Shown here piece after piece: positions 40,092 to 49,818 of a stretch of 49,818 nucleotides of DNA (position 1 is the first letter of the stretch; every line of letters begins with the position of its first letter). The stretch comes from CAZEDU01 sp964511185 (GTDB lineage Bacteria; Myxococcota; Myxococcia; Myxococcales; Myxococcaceae), in contig CAZEDU010000025.1 of the NCBI GenBank assembly GCA_964511185.1, positions 1-49,818 on the forward strand. The letters are read 5' to 3'. Under the pieces are notes generated by a model. The model worked only from the letters and a program-made list of their open reading frames with translations, searched no databases and was not told the DNA's origin. A program made the translations under genes and the position numbers.

Positions 40092-41570
40092 TCACGAGGG
40101 CAGGAGCGCGCGCACGTAGATCCAGCCGTACACGGCCAATATCACCGCCGCGAGCAGGTCGAGCACCGAGCCGATGCGCATCATCTTCGCGACGCGAACG
40201 TAGCCGCTGCCGAACACGATGGCGTTGGGCGGCGTCCCGGCGGGCAGCGCGAAGTCGCACGACGCGGCGAAGGTGCTCACCGTGAGCAGCGTGATGGACT
40301 GCGGCAGCACGTTGAGCATCAGGGAGATGGTCGCGGTGTTCGAGGCGACCGCGGAGAGCAGCACGGTCGCCAGCGTGGTGAGGAGCAGCTGCAAGAAGAA
40401 CGGCAGGCTCGCCACGGCGGCCAGCTGCAGCCCCAGCCACTGGGACAGCCCGCTGCCCTCGATGCCTTCGGCCATCGCGAAGCTGCCGCCCAACAGGAGC
40501 AGCGTGCTCCACGGGATTCCGCGAATGCCCTTCCAAGTGACGGTGCCGGTGACCAGGAGCACCAGCGCCGCCAAGATCGCCACGCTGGCTTCGTAGTGCC
40601 TGCCGCTGAAGCGAAACCCTTCCCACGGCTTGGGTACCCACGGCGCGACAAGGGCGGTCAGCGGCCCGCCGAAAATCCACGCCAGCGCCGCCAGCGTGAA
40701 CACCGCCGCCACCACCCGCTCGTGCCGGCTCATCGGCCCGAGCTCTTTGAGCGCGGCGACGAGCACCTGTGAGCCGTGGTGCCCTTCGGGCGCGTCGTGC
40801 CGTCCCTCGCGCCACAGGATCCACCAGACGATCGGCAGGAAGAGGGCGACGAAGGGAAGCGCGGCGGCCATGTAGAGGAGGAAGCCGAGCTGGTAGTCGA
40901 GCTTGTCGGCGAGATAGCCGGCGAGGAGCGAGTTGGTGGGGCTGCCGATTTTGGTGCCGATGCCGCCGATGCTCGCGCCGTACGCGACGGCGAGCATCAG
41001 CCCGGTGCCGAAGCGCGCGAGCCTGCCGCCGCCTTTGCCCAGCTCCAGCTCCTTGAGCAGCGCGATCGCGATGGGCAGCATCATCACCGCGGTGGCGGTG
41101 TTCGAGATCCACATCGACACCGTCGCGGTCGCCAGCAGCATGCCGAGCAAGAGGCGCTTGGGCTGCGTGCCGATGGCGCGCATGATGTGGAGCGCCACGC
41201 GCCGGTGCAGCCCGCGCTCCTCCATCGCGGCGCCCAACGTCATGCCCCCCAGGAACAGAAAGATGTACGCGGAGATGAACGGCGCCGCCGCGCGCCCCGC
41301 ATCGGCGGCCAGCCCCCGCCCGAACACGCCCAGCGCTGGGAAGAGCACGAGCGGCAGGCAGGCGGTGAGCGCCATCGGCACCGCCTCGGTGAACCACCAC
41401 AGCGCCATCCACACCGCGACGCCGGCGGCCAGCGCGGGCGCGCCGATCCCTTCGATGTCGTGGAGCGGCGAGGGGATCAGCGCGAGGGCCAGGCAGCTCA
41501 ACGGCCCCAGCGCCAACCCCACGCGCTGCGGCAGCGTGGTCGCTCTCCACCAGGGGGTCAGCGCGTTCAT
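40092..41570 (-). CDS. DASS family (SLC13) anion/dicarboxylate transporter
   Basis: This 492-residue inner-membrane protein has about 12 hydrophobic segments. Early on it has AGVAVWMALWWFTEAVPMALTACLPLV, typical of sodium-coupled carboxylate or sulfate transporters, and WISNTATAVMMLPIAIALL with the family SNT motif. The second SNT-like site reads VASNTATISLMLNV. NSLLAGYLADKLDYQLG and ALPAGTPPNAIVFGSGYV fit the second half. The substrate cannot be told from sequence, with C4-dicarboxylates most common. The neighbouring genes give no pathway context. Confidence 0.92.
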   Translation of the reverse strand: MNALTPWWRATTLPQRVGLALGPLSCLALALIPSPLHDIEGIGAPALAAGVAVWMALWWFTEAVPMALTACLPLVLFPALGVFGRGLAADAGRAAAPFISAYIFLFLGGMTLGAAMEERGLHRRVALHIMRAIGTQPKRLLLGMLLATATVSMWISNTATAVMMLPIAIALLKELELGKGGGRLARFGTGLMLAVAYGASIGGIGTKIGSPTNSLLAGYLADKLDYQLGFLLYMAAALPFVALFLPIVWWILWREGRHDAPEGHHGSQVLVAALKELGPMSRHERVVAAVFTLAALAWIFGGPLTALVAPWVPKPWEGFRFSGRHYEASVAILAALVLLVTGTVTWKGIRGIPWSTLLLLGGSFAMAEGIEGSGLSQWLGLQLAAVASLPFFLQLLLTTLATVLLSAVASNTATISLMLNVLPQSITLLTVSTFAASCDFALPAGTPPNAIVFGSGYVRVAKMMRIGSVLDLLAAVILAVYGWIYVRALLPS

Positions 41571-41637
41571 CGCGCCCTAGCTTGCGTCGATGTCGCCTTG
41601 GCAGCCATTTCCGAAGCAGGAGTAGACTGATCCACCA

Positions 41638-43594
<1,957 letters not shown>

Positions 43595-43605
<11 letters not shown>

Positions 43606-45526
43606 TCGATCGCTGCGCCGCGTCGGCCCGGTGGAGGAGGAGGGGGACAGCCTCGAGGCGCTGCTCGAGCTCGTCGATCTGCCCGCGGCGCTGCTCGCCC
43701 CGAGCTGGGAGATCGAGCGCGCCAACGCGTCGTTCGAGCTGCTGGTGGGCGCCAAGGCGCTGGCCGGCCGCAAGCTGTCGGAGCTGGTCGAAGGGCTCGC
43801 CGACGCGCCGGCCAACGACGGCGTGCGCGAGGAGCGCGAGGTCAAGCTGTCGAATGGCCGCTTCGTGACGCTGGCGCTCACCCGCCGCGGCGGGAAGGTC
43901 GCGGTGGTCGCGCGGGGCCTGTCGGCCGAGGTCACCGGCGACACGCTCGCCGCCGCCGGGCGCGCGCTGGTGGCGCAGGCGCGCGTCGAGCAGGCGCTGC
44001 TCGAGCTGGGGCGCAACGTGGCCGGCGCCACCTCGGAGGAGGAGCTGGTGGCGGCGGTGGCGCGCGGCGTGAAAGTGCTCTTCCCCGGCCGACCGTTCTG
44101 CGTGCGCATCACGGATCAGCGGACCTTCGCGCTCACCTCGCTCTACGCGGAGGGGCGGCTGAAGGATGGCGCGCGCGACGTGCTGGTGCTCAAGCGCTCC
44201 GCCATCGGCAAGACGCACCTCGACACCGACACGCTGCCGCCCGACAAGGTGAAGGTGGTCGACGACGAGGTGCCGCTCGTCTTCACCGGCACGGTGCGCG
44301 GCATCTGCGCGCCGCTGGCCGCGTCAGGCCAATTGTTCGGTGCCATCAACGTCGAGTACCCGCAGGGCGTGCCGATGGAGCTCGCCGCCGACGACCGGCT
44401 GCTGATTCAGCTCGCGAACCAGGTCGCGGTCGGCGTGAAGAACGCCAAGCTGATCGACGAGCTGACCTTCGTCCGGAAATACCTGGAGGAGCTGCTCGAG
44501 CACGCCAACGCGCTCATCGTGGTCGCCAACCGAGACCGGCGGGTGGTGGTGTTCAACGGCGCCATCGCCGCGCTCACCGGTTGGTCGAAGCAGGAGGTGC
44601 TGGGGCAGGACCTCTTGCAGTTCGTGCCGGAGGCCGAGCGCATGCGCTTCACCCGCATCCTCGCCACCAGCCTGCGCGGCGAGCGGGTGCAGAGCTTCGA
44701 GACCAAGCTCTTGGGCAAGACCGGGCGCGAGGTGCGCGTGTCGTTCGCCACCTCGTCGGTCAACACCGCGCACGGCGAGGTCGAAGGCGTCATCGCCATC
44801 GGGCAGGACCTGACGGTCATCCAGGAGCTGGAGCGGCGGGTGATTCAGGCCGAGAAGCTCGCCTCGCTCGGGCAGCTCGCCGCCTCGGTCGCGCATGAGA
44901 TCAACAACCCGATGACCGCGGTGTCGACCTACGCCGACGCGCTGCTCAAACGCTCCGCCCTGCAGAAGGAGGCGGACCCCGGCGACCTCGACAAGTACAG
45001 GCGGATTCTGGAGAACGCCGAGCGGGTCTTGCGCTTCACGCGCGACCTGGTCAGCTACGCGCGCCCCGCGCAGGACCGGCCCGAGCCGGTCGACGTGGCG
45101 GTGGTGATGGACATGGCGGTGGGGTTCTGCGACCACGTGCTGCGCAAGCACGGCGTCGAGGTGTCCAAGCAGTACGAGCCGGTGCCGAAGATTTCGGCGG
45201 TGCGCGCGAACCTGGTGCAGGTGTTCGTGAACCTCATCACCAACGCGTGTCAGGCGATGAAGCCCGGCGGCCAGGTGAAGCTCAGCGCCTGCCAGGAGAG
45301 CGGCGACGTCGTCATCTCCGTCACCGACTCTGGGCCTGGCATTCCGGCCGCGGACTTGGAGCGCATCTTCGAGCCGTTCTTCACCACCAAGCCCGACGGC
45401 AAGGGCACGGGCTTGGGCTTGTCCATCGTGCAGGGCATCGTCGAGAAGCACGGCGGCGTCATCGACGTGGACAGCCAGATGGGCGTGGGCACGGTGTTCC
45501 GCATCCGGCTGCCCATCGGTGAGTGA
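43595..45526 (+). CDS. Complete PAS/GAF sensor histidine kinase
   Basis: This 643-residue protein has a degenerate PAS-like N terminus (VDLPAALLAPSWEIERANASFELL), a GAF domain (about 125-285), a PAS domain (LLEHANALIVVANRDRRVVVF), the HisKA box with His434 (SVAHEINNPMTAVSTYA), and a full ATPase domain (NLITNACQAMKPGG, VTDSGPGIP, GTGLGLSIVQGIV). No membrane segment is seen. It begins inside the end of the preceding ATPase-less kinase gene, so the two are translationally coupled. No response regulator is adjacent. It converges with the lipoprotein gene at 45541, 14 bases away. Confidence 0.93.
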
Positions 45527-45540
45527 CTTCTAAAAACGCG

Positions 45541-46377
45541 TCAGCGCGCGTGCGGCTCGCACTCGCCTTCGCCGCGGTAGTGCCCCAGGGTCCGTGACAG
45601 GGCTTCCACGAACTGGCGCAGGTTGTGGACCGCCGCCGCGCCGCCGGTGCCGTACTGGTCCAAGGGGAGCGTGGTCAGGTCCACCTGCGCCAGCTCCTCG
45701 AGCGTGACCTCGCCGTCGCTGTTCGCGTCCGCGTCGGCGATCGCCTGAAAGCGCATCTGCGCTTCGTCCGACTGAAGGTTGTCGTAGAAGAAGTGGTCGC
45801 CGTGGATGGTGAGCTGCACCGTCTCTTCGCCTCCGTTCGGAACGACCACGCCGTCGCCGATGTCTTCGTTCGTGCACTTGAGGTACTGGGTGTTCTGCGG
45901 AAACCCCCAGCGAATCGTCTTGGTCACCGCGTCCTTGGTCGCCGTCGCTTCGACGTAGACGCCGTGGCCCGACGTCTTCAGCGCGGCGACGTCGGCGGCG
46001 CTCGCGTTGCCGGCCACCGCGTCCGCCACCGGCGCGATGGAGAAGCTCACGTCGTCGAACGCCTTCGCGTCGAGCCCGGCGAACGTCTCGACGGTGACCG
46101 GGCCCTTCTGATGAACGTCGAAGACCTTCGCGCCCGACTGCTTCGCGCCCACCTCGCCAGAGCGGGTCGCGACGGTGATCTCCGAGAGGGTGACGAGGAA
46201 CTTGGTGAACGCGAGCTCCCAGCCGTCGACGAACCCCGTCTCGTCTCCGTTCTCCGCCGGAATCTTCTCCTCGATGTAGTCCTCGCCATAGACGGTGAAC
46301 ACCACGGTGCCGCTGCCCACGTCACACGCGCAGAGCGCGAAGGCCGCGCCGACAGCCAAAAGAAGCGAACGATTCAT
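45541..46377 (-). CDS. Lipoprotein with an EF-hand-like calcium motif, third gene of the TonB-receptor operon
   Basis: This 278-residue protein has the lipobox FALCAC (Cys18). It contains DGWELAFTKFLVTLSEITV, a strand pattern shared with the other metal-cluster lipoproteins. Near the end a perfect EF-hand loop, DANSDGEVTLEE, follows TIHGDHFFYDNL, which carries two histidines. The C terminus has histidines and a cysteine (GHYRGEGECEPHAR). An AAGGATAGG ribosome site precedes ATG 46377; the open frame continues upstream only by chance. It follows the other lipoprotein by 26 bases. Confidence 0.84.
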   Translation of the reverse strand: MNRSLLLAVGAAFALCACDVGSGTVVFTVYGEDYIEEKIPAENGDETGFVDGWELAFTKFLVTLSEITVATRSGEVGAKQSGAKVFDVHQKGPVTVETFAGLDAKAFDDVSFSIAPVADAVAGNASAADVAALKTSGHGVYVEATATKDAVTKTIRWGFPQNTQYLKCTNEDIGDGVVVPNGGEETVQLTIHGDHFFYDNLQSDEAQMRFQAIADADANSDGEVTLEELAQVDLTTLPLDQYGTGGAAAVHNLRQFVEALSRTLGHYRGEGECEPHAR

Positions 46378-46403
46378 TTTCCTATCCTTGGGTTGGAGGT
46401 GCG

Positions 46404-47135
46404 CTACGGCGTGTCGAGCCACTCGACGACGTACGCGCTCGTGTCCTCGACACCTCGCACGAACGCGTTGAAGGGTTGGGTGCCCGGGCCGAGCGGGGTG
46501 ACGCTGGCCGGGTCGACGACGGGGACGGCCCCGAAGTCGGCGCGGCCGAGCCACTGGTCGACGCGCGCGGTGATTCGAACGTGGCCGGGTTGGTCGCTCA
46601 GGTCTTTTTCGAACCGGACGCCCTCGATGACCTTCTGCGCGTCGAGCTCCAGCTCGAAGCGCACGGTCTGGCCGGCCTTGACGGCGGTCCCCGCCAACGC
46701 GACCGAGCGACCCGCGGCCCCGCCCGCGCTGGACGTTGGAAACGTCAGCTCGACCGAGCCGTACTCGCCGGTGGTGCCGCTGGCGTCGCCGATGCGGACG
46801 GGCGCGCCGCCCCCGTCCACCGGAGCCGCCGTGAGCAGCTCGGCCAGCGCGTCGCCCGGCTGGTAGTGCCCTGGATGCGCGTGCGCCGACGGCAGGAGCC
46901 AGTCGAGCGGCTTTCGCCACGGCCGCGAGAGCAGCACCTTCCCGGTGAAGAACCGAACCGGCCCGACGTTCAGCCGCGCCGACGACAGGTCGATGGTCCA
47001 GCCGTGCTCGTTGGCCCCAGACATGGGCGCGAGCGCGACTTCGACGGGGAACGTCCGGCGGCGCTGCTGGGCTTCGCAGCCGGCCAAGCCGAGGAGCACG
47101 GCCAGTGTCAGGAGCGCGGTCTGAGCGGTTTTCAC
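46404..47135 (-). CDS. Histidine-rich lipoprotein, second gene of the TonB-receptor operon
   Basis: This 243-residue protein has a GTG start overlapping the receptor stop and the lipobox LGLAGC (Cys20). After HGWTIDLSSARLNVGPVRFF comes SAHAHPGHYQPGDAL, a His-rich loop likely to bind metal. Beta-rich segments follow (GSVELTFPTSSAG, TVRFELELDAQKV, GHVRITARVDQWLG). The layout parallels the lipoprotein that starts the zinc operon at 16326-17159. It probably delivers or senses a metal at the outer membrane; this is inference from motif and context. Confidence 0.84.
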   Translation of the reverse strand: MKTAQTALLTLAVLLGLAGCEAQQRRRTFPVEVALAPMSGANEHGWTIDLSSARLNVGPVRFFTGKVLLSRPWRKPLDWLLPSAHAHPGHYQPGDALAELLTAAPVDGGGAPVRIGDASGTTGEYGSVELTFPTSSAGGAAGRSVALAGTAVKAGQTVRFELELDAQKVIEGVRFEKDLSDQPGHVRITARVDQWLGRADFGAVPVVDPASVTPLGPGTQPFNAFVRGVEDTSAYVVEWLDTP

Positions 47136-49231
47136 AGCTGCACCTCGAGCGTGAGAGAGGCCATGCGCGGGTAGCCCGCGGTGAAGTGGCGGGCGGGGAC
47201 CAGGCTCGCGACGGCGGAAGGGTCGAAGCGGGAGGAGTAGACGAACTCGCCGTCGCGCCACCGCGTGTCGAGCGCGTTCCGCATGTCGAGCTGCAGCGTC
47301 AGCGCGCGGTAGCGAAGGCCGGCGCGCAGGTCGACCAGCGCGACGCTGCGGCTGCGCTCGTCGAACGGCAGCGGCCGCGGGCCGATGAAGGTGAACGCCA
47401 CGCCGGCCAACGGCGTGATGCGCGCGCCCCCTATCGAGACCGGCCGCTCGTACCCGGCATCGAGCCGGCCGACGAGCGGCGCGAAGTACGGCAACAGCGT
47501 CCTTCGCGACAAAACCGCGGCGTGCGCGTAGGTCGCGCTGCCCATGAAGACGAAGGCGTCGTTCGGCCGCACGAGCGCGACGAGCGAAGCGCCGGCGCGG
47601 CCGGTGGCGCCGGTGGAGACGGTGGTGCCGACCGCGTGGTCGAAGAAGACGTCGTCTTCGACGTAGGTGCCAAAGCCCGAGCCCTGAAGCGACCAGCGCT
47701 CGCGGGCGTAGAGCGCGCCGACCTCCGCGCCGCGGACGTTGACGAACGGCGCGCGCTCGCCGTCGGCCAGGCTCCGCGCTTGCGGCGAGCGAAAGCCGTC
47801 GCCGTAATTGAGGAACAGCCTTAGGGCCTCGCCGACGCGGCGCTCGAGGCCCGCCTTGAGGCCCCAGTGCACGCCGAACGCCGCGCGGGCGTACCCTTGC
47901 CCGTCGTAGGAGCGCTTCTCCTCGAAGGCGAGCGCGTCGAAGACGTCGAAGGAGAGCGCGTCGGCCCGGCCCCCGACGAAGGCCGCCCAGCGCCCGAAGG
48001 TGGTCGAGAGCTCGGCGTGCCCGAAGCCCGAGCTCTGGGTGAGCTGCGCGTCGATTTCGTCTCGCCAAAACGTCGCGTCCGCTTCGCGGTAGCGGCGCTG
48101 CGTCTGCTCGACGCCGTCGCGCCGGCCGCCGAGCCCCAGCTCGAGGCGAAAGCCGTGGCCGCCCAGGAGCAGGTGCCGCACGTATCCGGCGCGCGCGCCG
48201 AGCGTCAGCGCGTCGTGGCTTTGTTCTTGTCCGTCGCCGCGGCCGTCGAGCCGGTAGCCCGTGAAGTTGTGGCGAAGCCGAAGGTCCGACGCGATGCCGA
48301 AGAGCTCGAGCGTGGTGGTGGCGCCCCCGCCGCGCACCGTCAACCCGAGCAGCGCTTGGTGGCGGCTGGCCGCGCCGCCCTGTCGCGTGGTCGCCGCGTC
48401 GAAGAAGCCGCGCTGTCCCGACAGCACGTCGGCCTCGGGCAAAACACCCGCGGCGTGGAAGCGCGCCGCGTAGCTGCCGACGACGGCGCGCAGCGTCGCC
48501 TGTCCGCCCGGCGTCAGCGGCAGCTCGAGCTGCGAGAGAAACGACGCGCGCTGGTGCGCGCGCTGTGGGCCGAAGCCGCCGTTCTGCTCGAGGTCCAGCG
48601 CGGCGAAGGTCGACGGCCCCATCGCGGGACGAACGCCGAGCAGGAGCCGCCGTTCGCCAAACTGCCCGAGCCGGCCGCTCAGCAGCACGCCGTCTTCCGG
48701 CAGCCCCAGCTCGAAGCGCACCGTCCCGGCGATCGCGAAGTCGCTCTGCCACGCGCGGTAAGCGCCTTCGTAGACGCGAATCTCGCGAATGGCCTCCGGG
48801 ATGAGGAAGTTGGTGTCGGCGTAGCCCAGCGCGTGAATGTGCGACGGCTCGTTGACGGGCAGGCCCGCGACGTTGAGCTCCACGTCTTGGCCGTGCGCCG
48901 CGTCGAACCCGCGCAGGAACAGCTGGTGCGCCTTGCCGCCGCCGCTGTGCTGCGAGGCGACGAGCCCAGGGACGAGGCGAAGGACGTCGGTCGAAGAGGT
49001 CCGCGGGGTCGCCTTCAAGATCTCCTGCGGCACCACCACTTCCGAGGCGCTGCGCTCCGGTTGGCGCGCGCGGACGACGGTCTCATGCGAAGGCTCGCGG
49101 CTGCTGGCCTCGAGCGCGTCGGGCTCCGGGACGCCGGCGTCCTGGGCGTACGAGGCGAACGGCCGAAGCGCCGCCGTGAGCACCCAGCCCACGAGCACCA
49201 CGCGCCACGCTCGGTTCACCCCAGTCGGCAT
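47132..49231 (-). CDS. TonB-dependent outer-membrane receptor
   Basis: This 699-residue protein has a signal peptide (WRVVLVGWVLTAALRPFASYAQ). A candidate TonB box, ETVVRA, follows, then a plug domain (STDVLRLVPGLVASQ, LFLRGFDAAHGQDVELNVAGLPVNE) and a barrel of about 550 residues ending in EVQL. It should import a metal complex or other ligand across the outer membrane using TonB energy. I chose ATG 49231, which has GAGGGG just upstream and places the signal peptide near the start; the open frame runs to 49336. It leads an operon with two lipoproteins. Confidence 0.92.
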   Translation of the reverse strand: MPTGVNRAWRVVLVGWVLTAALRPFASYAQDAGVPEPDALEASSREPSHETVVRARQPERSASEVVVPQEILKATPRTSSTDVLRLVPGLVASQHSGGGKAHQLFLRGFDAAHGQDVELNVAGLPVNEPSHIHALGYADTNFLIPEAIREIRVYEGAYRAWQSDFAIAGTVRFELGLPEDGVLLSGRLGQFGERRLLLGVRPAMGPSTFAALDLEQNGGFGPQRAHQRASFLSQLELPLTPGGQATLRAVVGSYAARFHAAGVLPEADVLSGQRGFFDAATTRQGGAASRHQALLGLTVRGGGATTTLELFGIASDLRLRHNFTGYRLDGRGDGQEQSHDALTLGARAGYVRHLLLGGHGFRLELGLGGRRDGVEQTQRRYREADATFWRDEIDAQLTQSSGFGHAELSTTFGRWAAFVGGRADALSFDVFDALAFEEKRSYDGQGYARAAFGVHWGLKAGLERRVGEALRLFLNYGDGFRSPQARSLADGERAPFVNVRGAEVGALYARERWSLQGSGFGTYVEDDVFFDHAVGTTVSTGATGRAGASLVALVRPNDAFVFMGSATYAHAAVLSRRTLLPYFAPLVGRLDAGYERPVSIGGARITPLAGVAFTFIGPRPLPFDERSRSVALVDLRAGLRYRALTLQLDMRNALDTRWRDGEFVYSSRFDPSAVASLVPARHFTAGYPRMASLTLEVQL

Positions 49232-49357
49232 CGAGCCCCTCGAGAGACGCTCTACGATGGACGCCGAACGTCCACCGCCATCGAAGCGTCGAGTGGCTTG
49301 GTGCGGCTCGATAGCGAGCGCGCGCGGCGGAGTCAATACGCTTGTGCGGAGGGTGCG

Positions 49358-49818
49358 CTACCCGTCGTCGAGCTCCTGAAGGAACTCTTCTTTGGTGAGC
49401 AGCCCTTTCTTCGCCATCAGGCGCATCAGCGCCCAGAACTTCCGCTCCAGCTTCTCCAGCTCGCTCTCTTCGGCGGGCAGCCCCAGGAAGGCCAGGTCAT
49501 CGGACACCGCCGCGCCGCCCGCTCCCTGGGCGCGCCGCTCCTTCATCGCGCGCTCTTTGGCGGTCATCAGCTCGGCCAGCGCGTCGCGCTCGTGCTGCGG
49601 CGGCCTGGTCGCGCGCGGGACCACGTCGTGCGCGGTCAGCTCGAGCACCGGCTCGCTGTCCAGCTCCGACCCGTCGGAGATTTCGACCGCGTTGTCCTTG
49701 TGGTAGTAGCGCCGAATCGCCGCGTCGATCGCGTTCTGAGACGCGAGCCGCGCAGACACCTTGAGGCCGGTGATGAATTCGATCTCTTCGATCGCCGCGT
49801 AGTTCATCGGATCGTTCA
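49358..49818 (-). CDS. MshEN (GspE/PilB N-terminal) domain protein, 5' truncated by window edge
   Basis: The frame is open through the right edge (NDPMNYAAIEEIEFITG), and DP-NYAAIEEIEF normally lies inside an MshEN domain, so the real start is outside the window. The segment FITGLKVSARLASQNAIDAAIRRYYHK is the end of that domain, found at the N terminus of secretion and pilus ATPases. It then continues with an acidic linker and a helical tail (LEKLERKFWALMRLMAKKGLLTKEEFLQ) instead of an ATPase. It is likely one of the stand-alone MshEN proteins, some of which bind cyclic di-GMP. Confidence 0.8.
   Translation of the reverse strand, partial: NDPMNYAAIEEIEFITGLKVSARLASQNAIDAAIRRYYHKDNAVEISDGSELDSEPVLELTAHDVVPRATRPPQHERDALAELMTAKERAMKERRAQGAGGAAVSDDLAFLGLPAEESELEKLERKFWALMRLMAKKGLLTKEEFLQELDDG

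Overview
This is a GC-rich window whose gene content points to a myxobacterium (Myxococcota, formerly Deltaproteobacteria). The clues are many lipoproteins with cysteine-rich, IPT, HYDIN-like and VWA domains, a chemosensory operon laid out like Frz, PATAN/DUF4388 and MshEN-domain proteins, abundant two-component and ECF signalling, and frequent GTG/TTG starts. No rRNA, tRNA, CRISPR array or insertion sequence was recognised. The genus cannot be fixed from this sequence alone. One run of 10 Ns lies inside a coding gene at 24984-24993. The genes at both window edges are cut.

Layout. 1-834: end of a radical SAM protein. 1175-3895: atpD and atpC, with a secreted-protein gene between them, then a small thioredoxin-fold protein. 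3969-8033: ADP-ribosylglycohydrolase-like protein, small lipoprotein, two small membrane proteins, a NarL-type regulator and another lipoprotein. 8123-10061: ECF sigma factor with a zinc-finger/FecR anti-sigma protein. 10130-13660: RsbRD/GAF histidine kinase and a DHA2-type drug exporter. A GGGGACAGTCCCC palindrome sits just after several stop codons here. 13709-17159: probable zinc-acquisition operon (two lipoproteins, an outer-membrane barrel, a ZnuA-like binding protein). 17335-19452: M23 peptidase, a decayed nucleotidyltransferase with an intact partner, and a HAD hydrolase.

19616-27877 is a tightly coupled operon of five predicted lipoproteins (VWA; HYDIN/PKD; cysteine-rich/PPC; six IPT domains; cysteine-rich). 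It is the best candidate for an undescribed cell-surface system. 28211-31029 pairs a ThDP-dependent acetolactate-synthase-like enzyme with a KAS III-like enzyme that lacks the usual catalytic Asn, which suggests a small biosynthetic unit. Its leader can form two mutually exclusive hairpins.

31106-39339 is a signalling block: a conserved hypothetical, a stand-alone receiver, a minus-strand operon CheW-CheW-MCP-CheA/CheY-CheR(TPR), and a PATAN/J-like/TPR protein. The operon order matches Myxococcus frzA-B-CD-E-F without the CheB gene. 39368-40035: VapBC-type toxin-antitoxin. 40092-41570: DASS transporter. 41638-45526: overlapping kinase genes, the first ending after its HisKA domain. 45541-49231: TonB receptor with two lipoproteins, resembling the zinc operon in layout. 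49358-49818: edge-truncated MshEN (GspE N-terminal) protein.
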